Origin: Burkholderia sp. IMCC1007
Lineage (GTDB): Bacteria; Pseudomonadota; Gammaproteobacteria; Burkholderiales; Burkholderiaceae
Direction: 5' to 3'
NCBI RefSeq assembly: GCF_027257875.1
Contig: NZ_JAPVQY010000011.1
Location: forward strand, 1 to 64,000
Length of the DNA: 64,000 nt
Shown: in pieces, positions 27,084 to 36,049 of the stretch
How positions within the stretch are numbered: the first letter of the stretch is position 1
Layout of the letters: every line of letters starts with the position of its first letter
Notes under the pieces: generated by a model
Databases searched by the model: none
Told to the model about the DNA's origin: nothing
What the model saw: only the letters and a program-made list of their open reading frames with translations
Program-made: the position numbers and the translations under genes

Positions 27084-27479
27084 ATGCATAACAAACATGA
27101 AGTGTCGGAGAAGTTCGAGCGCGGTCTTAAAACGCGTAAGGAAGTGCTGGGAAGTGAGTACGTGGAAAAATCGGTGCAAGGCGCCGACGATTTCAACTGG
27201 CCGATGCAGGAGTTGGTCACCGAGTATTGCTGGGATGAGATCTGGAATCGCCCCGGCCTCGATCGTCGCAGCCGCAGCCTGTTGAATCTGGCGATGATTT
27301 CCGCGCTGAATCGACCGCACGAACTGAAGCTCCATGTGCGCGGCGCGATCCATAATGGGGTCACGAAACAGGAGATCTCAGAAGTATTTCTGCAAGTGGC
27401 TATTTATTGCGGCGTACCGGCCGCCGTCGACAGCTTCCGCATTGCCAAAGAAACCTTCAATGAGATGAATCTGGACTGA
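27084..27479 (+). CDS. carboxymuconolactone decarboxylase family protein, PcaC-like
   Basis: The 131-residue protein is colinear with PcaC (gamma-carboxymuconolactone decarboxylase): KFERGLKTRKEVLG, DEIWNRPGLDRRSRSLLNLAMI, ELKLHVRGAIHNGVTKQEISEVFLQVAIYCGVPAAVDSF. The His of LKLHVRGA and the EI.EV segment line up with the family's active region. AGGAG precedes the ATG, so 26 upstream in-frame residues were dropped. It heads the unit continuing with the hydrolase and, further on, ribB, the LLM oxygenase and ribA. Whether it decarboxylates a lactone or acts on peroxide as some CMD proteins do cannot be decided. Confidence 0.9.
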   Translation: MHNKHEVSEKFERGLKTRKEVLGSEYVEKSVQGADDFNWPMQELVTEYCWDEIWNRPGLDRRSRSLLNLAMISALNRPHELKLHVRGAIHNGVTKQEISEVFLQVAIYCGVPAAVDSFRIAKETFNEMNLD

Positions 27480-27572
27480 GCACGGTGAAACGCATGGCGC
27501 ACTCCGGAGATCCGATGGGACGCGCCTGCCCAGGTCAAATTCCGCTGTAACCGCTTAGACAGGCGAAAGAAA

Positions 27573-28805
27573 ATGGATGTTTTTGCGCAACTCGGTGACC
27601 GCTTGAAGACTGCGCTCGCTGACCAGGAAATTCCGCGCTTGGCCGCCGGACTTTCGGCAGTCGTTGAGCTAGCTATCGCTGGACAAGCTATCCGATTCTC
27701 AGTCAACGACGGTGCGGTCGAACTCATTGAAGGTCCAGCGAATGCAGACGTCCGAATTGAGGCTGCGCAAACAGAGTGGGCCAAGGTGATCGGGACACCG
27801 CCACCGCCCACGTATCACTCATTCACGGCGCTCGAGCTTGCAAATCCTTCCTTCGAGGTGAAAGGTGAGCCCGTTGTGGTCGCACGGTGCCGACCGTTGT
27901 TGGAACGAGTATTCGAATTGATTGTGGCTGTCCCGCCCATGCGCTCGGCATCCGTCGAGCGCGACATTACCACGGTGATTGGTCGCTACTATCCCGTTTC
28001 AATCAATGGCATCACGCACAACGTATTCGTCGAGCGTTCAGGCGAAGGAGCACCCGTCCTGTTCCTTCATACAGCCGGCGCCGACGCGCGGCAATACCTC
28101 GGGCAGCTCTCCGACGTCGAGCTTGCCCGCAGCTATGCGATGTGGGCCGTCGATATGCCGTTTCATGGCCGTTCCTTACCGCCCACGGAATGGACGGGCG
28201 ATCCTTACAAACTTACCACCGACCTGTATCTCTCGTGGTGTGTAGCGATTATCGAGCAAGTCATCAAAGCTCCCGCCTATGTGGTTGGGGGGTCAATGGG
28301 CGCCGCGATGGCAATGGTCTTGGCGGCGAAGCGACCCGATCTCGTCAAAGGAATCGTCGCAGTTGAGCCTCCTTTCCGCTCGACTGGACGGCGTAACGCT
28401 TTCCAACACCACGTCGGTGTTCATGGCTCTTTGCATAACGCAAGCTATGTTCGCGGCTTGATGAGCCCGTTCAGCCCCGAGCGCGAAAGACGGCAGGCCG
28501 CATGGATCTATTCGCAAGGTGCGCCAGGAATCTACACCGGCGATCTCGCCTTCTACAGTGAAGAATTCGATGGCGCAGTGGTTGGTCCGCTAATCGACTG
28601 CTCGCGAACTCCGGTCGCTTTGCTTTGCGGCACCTACGATTACTCAGCCTCGCCCGAGCACGGACGCAAACTTGCCGAGGTCATTCGTGGCGCCAAATTG
28701 GTCGTGATGGATGCGCTGGGACACTTTCCGATGTGTGAAAACGCCGATCTTTTCCGCTCGTATCTCATAGACGCACTTGCTCATATCGGTCAAAAACAAA
28801 GCTGA
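27573..28805 (+). CDS. alpha/beta-hydrolase with an N-terminal SCP2-like domain
   Basis: The 410-residue protein has two parts. Residues 1-115 resemble an SCP2/sterol-transfer-like fold (IRFSVNDGAVELIEGPANADVRI...). Residues 140-405 are an alpha/beta-hydrolase with VLFLHTAGADARQY, the nucleophile elbow VGGSMGAAM (Ser241), the acid in LCGTYDYSAS and the His in ALGHFPMCEN. The added domain may present a hydrophobic or CoA-linked substrate. The gene lies between the PcaC-like and DUF1097 genes in one direction. The SCP2 assignment is by pattern only. Confidence 0.85.
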   Translation: MDVFAQLGDRLKTALADQEIPRLAAGLSAVVELAIAGQAIRFSVNDGAVELIEGPANADVRIEAAQTEWAKVIGTPPPPTYHSFTALELANPSFEVKGEPVVVARCRPLLERVFELIVAVPPMRSASVERDITTVIGRYYPVSINGITHNVFVERSGEGAPVLFLHTAGADARQYLGQLSDVELARSYAMWAVDMPFHGRSLPPTEWTGDPYKLTTDLYLSWCVAIIEQVIKAPAYVVGGSMGAAMAMVLAAKRPDLVKGIVAVEPPFRSTGRRNAFQHHVGVHGSLHNASYVRGLMSPFSPERERRQAAWIYSQGAPGIYTGDLAFYSEEFDGAVVGPLIDCSRTPVALLCGTYDYSASPEHGRKLAEVIRGAKLVVMDALGHFPMCENADLFRSYLIDALAHIGQKQS

Positions 28806-28905
28806 CGCGAAGCGATAACCAACCGGGTAGGCTAGCTCAACGGCGGAGCCTGTCTCTCCCGACAGAGGAAAAACAACAATCAGAAGGGAAAAAATCCCTC
28901 TATCA

Positions 28906-28918
28906 AGTACGTAGTACT
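28906..28918. promoter_or_regulatory. short palindrome before the DUF1097 gene
   Basis: AGTAC-GTA-GTACT is a perfect 13-bp inverted repeat followed by an AT-rich TAATATATAGGAG stretch just before the ATG. It could be a regulator site or part of an internal promoter of this long gene set. Confidence 0.3.
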
Positions 28919-28933
28919 AATATATAGGAGACA

Positions 28934-29485
28934 ATGATGCAACCGATCGTAGCGTACGCACTAGCTGGAAGTGTTATCTCATCAGTAGCCGTCTGGGCAT
29001 TTCTGCAGTACCCCGGTCTTTTGGTGTGGGCTGCCTTCATCGGCTGGGCAAGTTTGCATCACTGTGGTGGCGGCGCTTTGGCTTTGCGAAAGAGCATCAG
29101 TTGCAATACGTTCGGCGTGGTCACGGCGTGGGCTGTTGCACTCCTCGTTGTGCACGGGCTCATCCCACTACCCGTCCCCATCTCCGCGGCCCTCTGGGTT
29201 GCACTTGCGACGCCGTTCGTCATATTGATGTCGAGGGTGAATGCACTCGACGCGGTTCCCTCCAGCTTCTACGGTTTCGCCTCGACGTTCGCATATCTCG
29301 TTCAGACGCCAGGGAAATTCAGCATCGAGACGATGTCGACGCTACGCTTAGACAACGCTTTGATTGCTGTAACCGCATCGCTCATCATCGGGAACATCCT
29401 TGGATACCTTCAGGTTCTTATGGGAAACGCGCTTATCAAGCGCTTCCACCATCAAGAGCCCGCAATCGAAATCGTTGGGCACTAG
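28934..29485 (+). CDS. DUF1097 family membrane protein
   Basis: The 183-residue inner-membrane protein has about five to six hydrophobic helices (for example VAYALAGSVISSVAVWAFLQ, FGVVTAWAVALLVVHGLI, ALIAVTASLIIGNILGYLQ) and the HHCGGGALALRKS segment seen in DUF1097 proteins such as YcdZ. A GGAG lies 5 bases upstream. The position between the hydrolase and ribB suggests a channel or carrier for a pathway compound, but no function is established. Confidence 0.8.
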   Translation: MMQPIVAYALAGSVISSVAVWAFLQYPGLLVWAAFIGWASLHHCGGGALALRKSISCNTFGVVTAWAVALLVVHGLIPLPVPISAALWVALATPFVILMSRVNALDAVPSSFYGFASTFAYLVQTPGKFSIETMSTLRLDNALIAVTASLIIGNILGYLQVLMGNALIKRFHHQEPAIEIVGH

Positions 29486-29550
29486 AAGCGATATCGCAGT
29501 GACATGTGAATCGCGCAGACGATTTGAAAAGACCCAGGATCGATTTGAAA

Positions 29551-30183
29551 ATGATTGCCAGCACTGACGAAATCATCGCAGAGCTTCGTAACGGACGAAT
29601 GGTGGTTCTCGCAGACGACGAAGATCGCGAAAATGAAGGTGACCTCGTGATCGCCGCAGAATTGATTACTCCGGACGCGATAAACTTTATGGCGACTCAT
29701 GGTCGAGGTCTGATCTGCCTGACGCTTACGGCGCACCGTTGTAAGAAGCTTGGTCTGCATCCGATGGTAGCGCGGAACGAAGACGAATTCGGCACCGCGT
29801 TCACTGTGTCGGTCGACGCCGCGGTGGGAGTAACGACGGGCATCTCAGCAGCAGATCGCGCGTTGACGATTCGCGTCGCAACTTCAAGCCTCGCCCGGCC
29901 CGATGATCTTGTCCGGCCCGGGCACGTCTTCCCGCTCATTGCGAGAGACGGCGGAGTCCTTGTCCGCCGCGGCCATACCGAAGCCGGATGCGACCTCGCA
30001 GGTCTAGCCGGCCTGACCCCGGCAGCTGTCATTTGTGAAGTCATGAACGACGACGGGACGATGGCTCGCTTGCGTGACCTTGAGCGTTTCGCAGAAAAGC
30101 ACGGACTGAAGGTCGGAACAATCGCGGACCTTGTCCAATATCGCCTCAGTATGGAGGCCCTTTCTGAGCCAGCATGTTTGTGA
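29551..30183 (+). CDS. ribB: 3,4-dihydroxy-2-butanone-4-phosphate synthase
   Basis: The enzyme makes the four-carbon unit of riboflavin from ribulose 5-phosphate. The family motifs are intact: [19 protein letters not shown] with the acidic metal ligands, [17 protein letters not shown] and [17 protein letters not shown]. At about 210 residues it is the RibB domain only, without fused GTP cyclohydrolase. The ATG preceded by AGGA was chosen over a GTG 45 bases upstream. It stands directly before the LLM monooxygenase, with ribA just after, so it is a second copy dedicated to flavin supply. No FMN riboswitch precedes it. Confidence 0.93.
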   Translation: MIASTDEIIAELRNGRMVVLADDEDRENEGDLVIAAELITPDAINFMATHGRGLICLTLTAHRCKKLGLHPMVARNEDEFGTAFTVSVDAAVGVTTGISAADRALTIRVATSSLARPDDLVRPGHVFPLIARDGGVLVRRGHTEAGCDLAGLAGLTPAAVICEVMNDDGTMARLRDLERFAEKHGLKVGTIADLVQYRLSMEALSEPACL

Positions 30184-30366
30184 TGTCAGTTCAGACGAGA
30201 GTGTGGGACAAGGAATCATAGGCAGAAGAAAATGCCTGAAAAAGGTGATCAACTGCAGGCCACCGCCCACATCTTTAGTAGCTTATACAGAGCAATCCTA
30301 AAGTTACCGAAATGAAAAAACCCATCGTTTTATTGACCTATCTTGAAAATCAATTTGGAGGATGAC

Positions 30367-31512
30367 ATGAACAATCTCGACGCATTCCGCGAAGCCGGCA
30401 ATCCGATGTTCAGCGAGAACAAGCTGAAGCTGGGTATTTTTGGCGCCAACTGTTCGCACGCTTGTGCTATCACGACCCTGGAAACGGATTTTCAGCCGAC
30501 GTTCGAAAAGAACCTGCAGATCGCCAACATGCTGGAGCAGTCCGGTATGGAATGCATGGTCCCGATTGCGCGTTGGCGTGGTTTCGGCGGACCGTCGGAC
30601 TTCAACGGGGAGAACATGGACACATTCACGTGGGCAGCGGCGTTGGCCGCTGCAACGAAGAAGATCTACCTATTCTCGACTACTCACGTGCCGACCCTGC
30701 ATCCGATCGTAGCCGCAAAGATGGCGACCACGATCGATCGCATTTCGAAGGGGCGCTATGGCATCAACATCGTCTGCGGCTGGTTCACGCCGGAGATGGA
30801 GATGTTCGGCCAAAAGATGCTTGAGCACGATACCCGCTACGAATATGCCACCGAGTGGATCGAGGTCGTGGAAAAGCTGTGGACCGAGAACAACTTCGAC
30901 TATAAGGGCGAGTTTTTTACCATCAATGATGGTGTCAGTAACCCGAAGCCGTACCAAAGCCCGCGCCCGGTGCTGATTTGCGCGGGATCGTCGCCGAAGG
31001 GTCGTGACTTCGTAGCTAAGTACTGCGACATCAGCTTCGGCTTCATGGAAGACATGGAAAAAGGCAAGGCCTGGGTGAGCGAAACGAAAAAGCTCGCGGC
31101 GGAAAAATACAACCGCGAAATCGGAACCTTCACGTCGTGCCCGGTGGTCGTACGCGAGACCGAGAAAGAGGCGAAGGAGTTCTACGATTACTACGTTCAC
31201 GAGAAGGGTGACTGGGAAGCCTGCGAGAACATCTGCCGCGTACTTCAGGTCCAGAGCATGAACCACAGTCCCGAGATGTACGAGAAGTTCAAAGCTCGAT
31301 TTATCGCTGGCTGGGGCGGCTACCCATTGGTAGGCACGCCAGAGCAGGTGACGGACAAGCTAGTCGATCTCTCGAAGACGGGTGTCGACGGCACACTGAT
31401 TTCCATGGTCGACTACAATACCGAATTGCCGTTCTGGAACGAGCGCGTGATGCCTCTACTGGAGCAAGCGGGGCTGCGCAAGCCGGCGAAACAAGCGGTA
31501 GAAGCTCTCTGA
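30367..31512 (+). CDS. LLM-class flavin-dependent monooxygenase (RutA-like)
   Basis: The 381-residue luciferase-like TIM-barrel oxygenase uses reduced flavin and O2. Recognisable stretches are LKLGIFGANCSHA, GFGGPSDFNGENMDTFTWAAALAA, STTHVPTLHPIVAAKMATTIDRISKGRYGINIVCGW, YEYATEWIEVVEKLW and PVLICAGSSPKGRDFVAKY, in the same order as RutA and related N- or C-oxygenases. GGAGG precedes the ATG strongly. The flavin reductase at 23236 should be its partner, and the flanking ribB and ribA supply flavin. It is the probable key step of the pathway. Relatives open heterocyclic amides or desulfonate, so the substrate is open. Confidence 0.93.
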   Translation: MNNLDAFREAGNPMFSENKLKLGIFGANCSHACAITTLETDFQPTFEKNLQIANMLEQSGMECMVPIARWRGFGGPSDFNGENMDTFTWAAALAAATKKIYLFSTTHVPTLHPIVAAKMATTIDRISKGRYGINIVCGWFTPEMEMFGQKMLEHDTRYEYATEWIEVVEKLWTENNFDYKGEFFTINDGVSNPKPYQSPRPVLICAGSSPKGRDFVAKYCDISFGFMEDMEKGKAWVSETKKLAAEKYNREIGTFTSCPVVVRETEKEAKEFYDYYVHEKGDWEACENICRVLQVQSMNHSPEMYEKFKARFIAGWGGYPLVGTPEQVTDKLVDLSKTGVDGTLISMVDYNTELPFWNERVMPLLEQAGLRKPAKQAVEAL

Positions 31513-31527
31513 TTTGCCACGTGGCAC

Positions 31528-31556
31528 TGACCCCGCGGCCTTGGGTCGCGGGGTCA
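31528..31556. terminator. GC-rich hairpin between the LLM gene and ribA
   Basis: TGACCCCGCG and CGCGGGGTCA form a perfect 10-bp stem with a 9-base loop, 16 bases after the LLM stop codon. No T-run follows, so it may be a partial terminator or RNA-stabilising element that sets different levels for the monooxygenase and RibA. Confidence 0.55.
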
Positions 31557-31628
31557 ACGCTCAGGGCAGCTCAAGCACGGGCAAAAGCCGCTGGAGCGCT
31601 TCCGGGTGCCGGCTTTTGGGATAACACT

Positions 31629-32243
31629 ATGCTTACCAAAACCCATTTCACGCGCTTTGTCGCCAAGTGCGACCTTCCGACTGCCTTTGGGTGCTTCAAA
31701 GCGTTCGCTTTCGAACGCTCCGTACCGGAGTCTGCCTCGCTTGAGTGCCTGGCGTTGGTCCGAGGTGACGTTCGAGATAAGGAAAGGGTACTGGTTCGGA
31801 TCCATTCGGAGTGTCTGACAGGCGACGCATTAGGTTCCCTTCGATGTGATTGCGGCGACCAATTGGGGATCGCCATGCATGCATTGGCGGACAGCCGCGA
31901 GGGTGTACTTGTATATGTCAAGGGACACGAGGGTCGTGGGGTAGGTCTGTTGAACAAGATTCGCGCATACGCACTTCAGGACAAGGGGGCCGACACGGTA
32001 GACGCGAACATTCGGCTTGGATTTGAGGTGGACGCCAGGACGTACGATATCGCTGTCGACGCCCTGAGGTTCCTGGGAATCCGCAGCGTAAAGCTTATGA
32101 CAAACAATCCCATGAAAGTAGAGGCGCTGACCAATGCTGGCGTCAGTGTTGATGAAAGAGTCGGTGTCTCGACGGCCACACAGCAGCATAACGCGCGCTA
32201 TCTCGACGCAAAACGGACACGCATGGGGCACCTATTCGATTGA
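31629..32243 (+). CDS. ribA: GTP cyclohydrolase II
   Basis: The 204-residue enzyme opens GTP for riboflavin synthesis. The zinc-binding motif RIHSECLTGDALGSLRCDCGDQL is complete, followed by VKGHEGRGVGLLNKIRAYALQD and LGIRSVKLMTNNP. The start is the ATG 117 bases after the LLM stop, after the hairpin, and the long upstream extension covers that hairpin and is unlikely. It is a stand-alone RibA next to an accessory RibB, implying extra FMN demand by the monooxygenase. Confidence 0.93.
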   Translation: MLTKTHFTRFVAKCDLPTAFGCFKAFAFERSVPESASLECLALVRGDVRDKERVLVRIHSECLTGDALGSLRCDCGDQLGIAMHALADSREGVLVYVKGHEGRGVGLLNKIRAYALQDKGADTVDANIRLGFEVDARTYDIAVDALRFLGIRSVKLMTNNPMKVEALTNAGVSVDERVGVSTATQQHNARYLDAKRTRMGHLFD

Positions 32244-32563
32244 TCAATATGCCGCGTGAAACGCAATCTTTCCAGGTTGCCAAGAATGAAAGGCGAATAT
32301 CTTCCCAACATGAGCGGCGAGAGCGCATCTCCGTGGATGGGTGTGCGTTCCTCGCGGCCCGACGGCATACCTGCCATCGGACTACTCGGTGAGGCGGGAA
32401 AGATCGCCTATGCCTTTAGCCTTGCACATAACGGCCTGACGCTTTCCGTCACTATTGCGCGCTGCGTCGCTGCTCTGCGCCAACATCAGACAACTCCGGT
32501 CGACATGAAACTCTACAGCATTGACCGGTTTCGATCGCCAGCGCGATTCGGTGTCCGTTCGAT
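32244..32563. other. intergenic stretch without a recognised gene
   Basis: An open frame crosses this stretch, but its translation is Arg- and Ser-rich, matches no family I know and changes into the SDR remnant downstream. I regard it as non-coding or decayed. Confidence 0.4.
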
Positions 32564-32910
32564 GTGGCGGACCATAAAGTCGTTGCAGCGGCACGGAGAA
32601 AGGACCGTCTGCTCGCTCTTGCTGATGAACTCTGCGATGCTTTGCTTCCGACAGCCTCGATGTGCGCGACACTGATGCCGTTTGAAACGTTGCGACTTCT
32701 CTTCCTCGGGAGTTTTCGGACATCGGCGTACTTGTCAACAATGCGGGCCTCGCGGTCGGTTTGGAGCTTGTGCAGCGCGCGGGCATCAATGCCTGGTGGA
32801 CGATGATTGACACCAACTGCACGGGCCTGGTGCGAGTTCGGTCGAGATTCATGTCAAGCGAGATCGCCCCGGGCAGGAAGCACCCGCGGAAGATTTTTGG
32901 GTTAGCCGAC
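32564..32910 (+). pseudogene. decayed YdfG-type short-chain dehydrogenase
   Basis: DHKVVAAARRKDRLLALADELCDA and, in another frame, FSDIGVLVNNAGLAVGLELVQRAGINAWWTMIDTNCTGLV match the cofactor and NNAG regions of YdfG-like SDRs (pattern LDVLVNNAGLALG....W..MIDTN..GL). The start, the catalytic YxxxK and the C-terminus are missing, and the frame shifts in between. Confidence 0.6.
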
Positions 32911-33093
32911 GCCAATTCGGCAGGCGATATCACCGGAGATGTTCCCGAGCCTGGTATGAACGTTTGGGGGAGTCAGACGCCGCATGCCGACATGCGGTCG
33001 CGTGCGCATGTCGTGACTCAACGTCTAACTCGTCGAATGTCGCGTGAAATTGATGTGGCTTGTATTTTCGAATACTCCGAGGAGTGAAGGAAA

Positions 33094-34020
33094 GTGCGCG
33101 CAACGTTGAACATGAGCGAACTGGCGACGTTCGCAACGGTGGTTGAGTATCGCAGTTTCTCGCAGGCGGCCGCTGCACTGAACATATCTTCTGCTGCAGC
33201 GACACGCCGAGTCAAGCGGCTTGAACGGTCGACGGGCGCATTGCTCCTGATCCGCGACCGGACGCTGATGCCGACGCAGGCAGGGGAAAAGGTCTATCGT
33301 CATTTCATGTCCATCCGCCTTCGTGAGGACGACCTGCTGCGAGATATCGAGCCCGGAAGAGCCGCGACGACTGCACTAGCACTTGCGATCAACGCGGATT
33401 CCCTTGCAACCTGGTTCGAACCGCTTACGCGCGAGTTGGTGCGGCACCATGTGGAGCTTGAGATTCTGGTGGACGACCAGGATCACACGCTCGATGCGCT
33501 CGCGCGCGGCGACGTCAAAGGCTTTCTTTCGACGCAGGCGGAGCCTGTCGGTGATCGCTTTTTGGCCGAGCCGCTCGGACAGATGCGCTATCAGTGCGTC
33601 GCTTCGCCCGGATTCGCTCACCAATATTTCGCTGGCGGCTTGGTCTTGCCCGCCGCGCTCAAGGTACCAGCCGTCCTGTTTGACCGGAAGGACAGGCTGC
33701 ACGACACATTTCTCAGGTCGTACTTCGTCGGTGCGACAGTCGGCAGGTACGTCAAGCATTATTTGCCATCACCGACTGTGTTGCTCAATGCGATTGTCGA
33801 CGGTGTCGGGTATGGCCTCGTACCCGCGATGCAAGCAGCGCCGCTTATCAGTGGCGGCAGACTGCTTGCGCTTGCCCCCGATTGCGACGTGATGGTCGAT
33901 CTGTACTGGCATCACTGGGAAGAGGAACCCGAGTCGCTCGCGAAGATCAGCGCACTGGTGATGGACGCCGCACGACGAAGCCTAGCCCAGCCGACCCAGC
34001 AGAGGGAGCCGACCAGTTGA
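33094..34020 (+). CDS. LysR family regulator, ArgP-like
   Basis: The 308-residue LTTR has SELATFATVVEYRSFSQAAAALNISSAAATRRVKRLE as its DNA-binding head. The C-terminal domain, with GFLSTQAEPVGDRF, CVASPGFAHQYF and the ending LYWHHWEEEP, resembles ArgP/LysG, regulators of amino-acid or cation export. The GTG with AAGGA upstream was taken as start because the ATG 18 bases later lacks a ribosome site. It directly precedes a broken MFS exporter gene, a possible former target. Confidence 0.85.
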   Translation: MRATLNMSELATFATVVEYRSFSQAAAALNISSAAATRRVKRLERSTGALLLIRDRTLMPTQAGEKVYRHFMSIRLREDDLLRDIEPGRAATTALALAINADSLATWFEPLTRELVRHHVELEILVDDQDHTLDALARGDVKGFLSTQAEPVGDRFLAEPLGQMRYQCVASPGFAHQYFAGGLVLPAALKVPAVLFDRKDRLHDTFLRSYFVGATVGRYVKHYLPSPTVLLNAIVDGVGYGLVPAMQAAPLISGGRLLALAPDCDVMVDLYWHHWEEEPESLAKISALVMDAARRSLAQPTQQREPTS

Positions 34021-34049
34021 CCGCCGCAGTTCGCTGCTACGACCCGGGC

Positions 34050-34649
34050 CCCTTCTCATCGCTCTTGTTGGTCCGCGCGTTTCTCCACATGCACCGCACC
34101 GTACAGCCCTTACTCGATCTGAATTTTCTTGGTATTCCCCGTTTTTTTGCGAGCGTATTGAGCGGATCGATGTTTCGCATCGGATTGCCGCGGTGCCATT
34201 GCTCCTGCCGCTTGGTCTGCAGGTCGGGCGTGGCATGATGGTTTTCAGTCGAGTCTCATCACGTGCGCTTCTGAAGTCGGGAGCCTGCTCCTGCGCGCGC
34301 TTACGTCCTTCGCGCTTGGCAGATTCGGATCGGGTACGGTTCTCATGCGTTGATGTACGCAGACATCACTGACAGTAATGTTGGCCGTGCCACGAGTCTC
34401 AGTAGTATTGTGCGGCAAATGTCGCTGGGACTTGGGGTTGCTGTCGGTGGGATTGCCCGGCAGGTGTCGCGCGACCTACACAGCCACACGTACACCATGC
34501 TCGATTTTGTGCTGGACTTTTTCGTTGTCAGCGTCCTGTCGTTCGGCTCAATTCCATTCACCCTTTCACCGGTCGATTACCGATTACCGGTGGACGCCGG
34601 CGATGAATTGTCTCGCGGCAGAACCATTTGGAACCGAAGTGATTGGTAA
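34050..34649 (+). pseudogene. decayed DHA2-type MFS drug exporter (C-terminal half)
   Basis: The pieces RTVQPLLDLNFLGIPRFFASVLSGSMFRIGL, then in another frame VPLLLPLGLQVGRGMM, then MMYADITDSNVGRATSLSSIVRQMSLGLGVAVGG correspond to helices 9-13 of EmrB-like exporters (pattern YADV....M..ATSLSS..QQLS.SLGVA). Several frameshifts and a missing N-terminal half show it is dead. Confidence 0.65.
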
Positions 34650-34810
34650 GCTCGCGATACGCTGTCCGTGAGCTGACCGTCACGCGGCCCCCAACTGGCG
34701 AAACTATGCGGACCTGGACCTGGTTTGAGGGTGTCAGCGGTGAGCAGCGCACTATTGCATGCACCTGCCGGAGCTAGTCTGCTCGGTACCGGCAGGCGTA
34801 ACCTACTAAC

Positions 34811-36049
34811 TTACGACCGGATGCGGCCGAGAAACGGGGCGAACTGCCATGCAGCCAGCACGCAGGCGGACGCGAGCAGCCCGGCTGGCAGCGGAAGCCA
34901 GCCGGGTAGATCGCCGGTACCTGTCCAGTTCATCGCTGAAACGAACAGGGAGGCCGCGGCTCCGGACACCAGCATCCATGATGCGCATCGTGGTGCGATC
35001 CCTCGTCCGGCTTCGTCGATAAGGAACAGCAACCCTACGGCCGCAACATAGACGGTGTTCAATGAAACGATGGTCGATACGATTGCCTGACCATCCGTCG
35101 CGATTGCGCATCCAGTGGCGGTGATCAGCACACGCCACGCGAAGCCGTGTTGATCATTCCCTGGTTGCAGGCCCTCAAGCGCCGATGACATTGCTCGCGT
35201 GATGGCAGTTCCCGAACCCAGCGCGGCAAGCAGGATGGCGACGACGCAAACCATTCCCATGGGCCCATTGATCTGCAGCATGATCCACGGGACCGCACTC
35301 GCGGTATCCGTCAGCCCGGAGAGGTTGCCGGCGTGAAGCGCAGCGACAATCGTCGCGGCCGGAAGAAACCCCGTCACCATAAGGAATAGGCCCGCGAGCA
35401 CGCAGCCTAGCCAGGCATCGCACGCCCTGCGCGCAGCGATGGCGAACTGTTGATAGTCGGATCCGGTAATCACCAGAAAGCCGACTGCAGCGATGGTCAC
35501 CAGTGTCCCGGCGCGCGGCGCAGCACGGATTTCCCGGAGGAAAGCCGGCCAAGCATGCAGGTACACGGTGAGGCCGTCGCAATGGATCAGCGCATGCACA
35601 AGGGCGAGATTCGTCGCCACCAGGCAGCACGCGAAAAACATCGATGCCGCGCCGAGCTCAATGGACGACATGGCCAGCAGCGCTGCGGCGATCAGCGCCA
35701 GTGCATGCGTTGGCGAGAGTCCCGCCGCGACGAGCACAGCTATACCGCCATGAATCTGCGCGGCCAGTACGCCGGCCATCCACACAAGTGATAGCAGCGC
35801 CACCAGCTTGCGTACGACGGGGCCGTAACGCTCGCCAAACACGTCCCAAATGAGTTGGCGTCCGCGCCAGAGCGTCGGCGCGGCGAGCGCGAGCGCCAGC
35901 ATGCCAAGAGCCGTCACGATCGGATACAGGCTACCCGCCATGCCGGCATGAACCGCCATCTCGCCCGAGCCGAGTAGAAACGCAACACCATAGCTTGCCG
36001 AGACGAGCAGTGCGGCCACCTGAGTCGCACCAAGATTACGTTGCACCAT
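34811..36049 (-). CDS. multi-pass membrane transporter, sodium:solute-symporter-like
   Basis: The 412-residue protein has about 11 to 12 hydrophobic helices. The opening (ATQVAALLVSASYGVAFLLGSGEMAVHAGMAGSLYPIVTALGMLALAL) and GSDYQQFAIAARRACDAWLG resemble the LeuT-fold sodium:solute symporter group. GGAG six bases before ATG 36049 fixes the start, which makes the frame overlap the end of the desaturase gene by 14 bases and implies coupled translation. The transported solute is unknown. A link to lipid or amine metabolism is suggested only by the partner. Confidence 0.75.
   Translation of the reverse strand: MVQRNLGATQVAALLVSASYGVAFLLGSGEMAVHAGMAGSLYPIVTALGMLALALAAPTLWRGRQLIWDVFGERYGPVVRKLVALLSLVWMAGVLAAQIHGGIAVLVAAGLSPTHALALIAAALLAMSSIELGAASMFFACCLVATNLALVHALIHCDGLTVYLHAWPAFLREIRAAPRAGTLVTIAAVGFLVITGSDYQQFAIAARRACDAWLGCVLAGLFLMVTGFLPAATIVAALHAGNLSGLTDTASAVPWIMLQINGPMGMVCVVAILLAALGSGTAITRAMSSALEGLQPGNDQHGFAWRVLITATGCAIATDGQAIVSTIVSLNTVYVAAVGLLFLIDEAGRGIAPRCASWMLVSGAAASLFVSAMNWTGTGDLPGWLPLPAGLLASACVLAAWQFAPFLGRIRS

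Noticed and set aside
29486-29550. FMN riboswitch before ribB
   Set aside because: I searched the leader for the conserved RFN wording (AGGGTGAAATTCCC-like) and found none.
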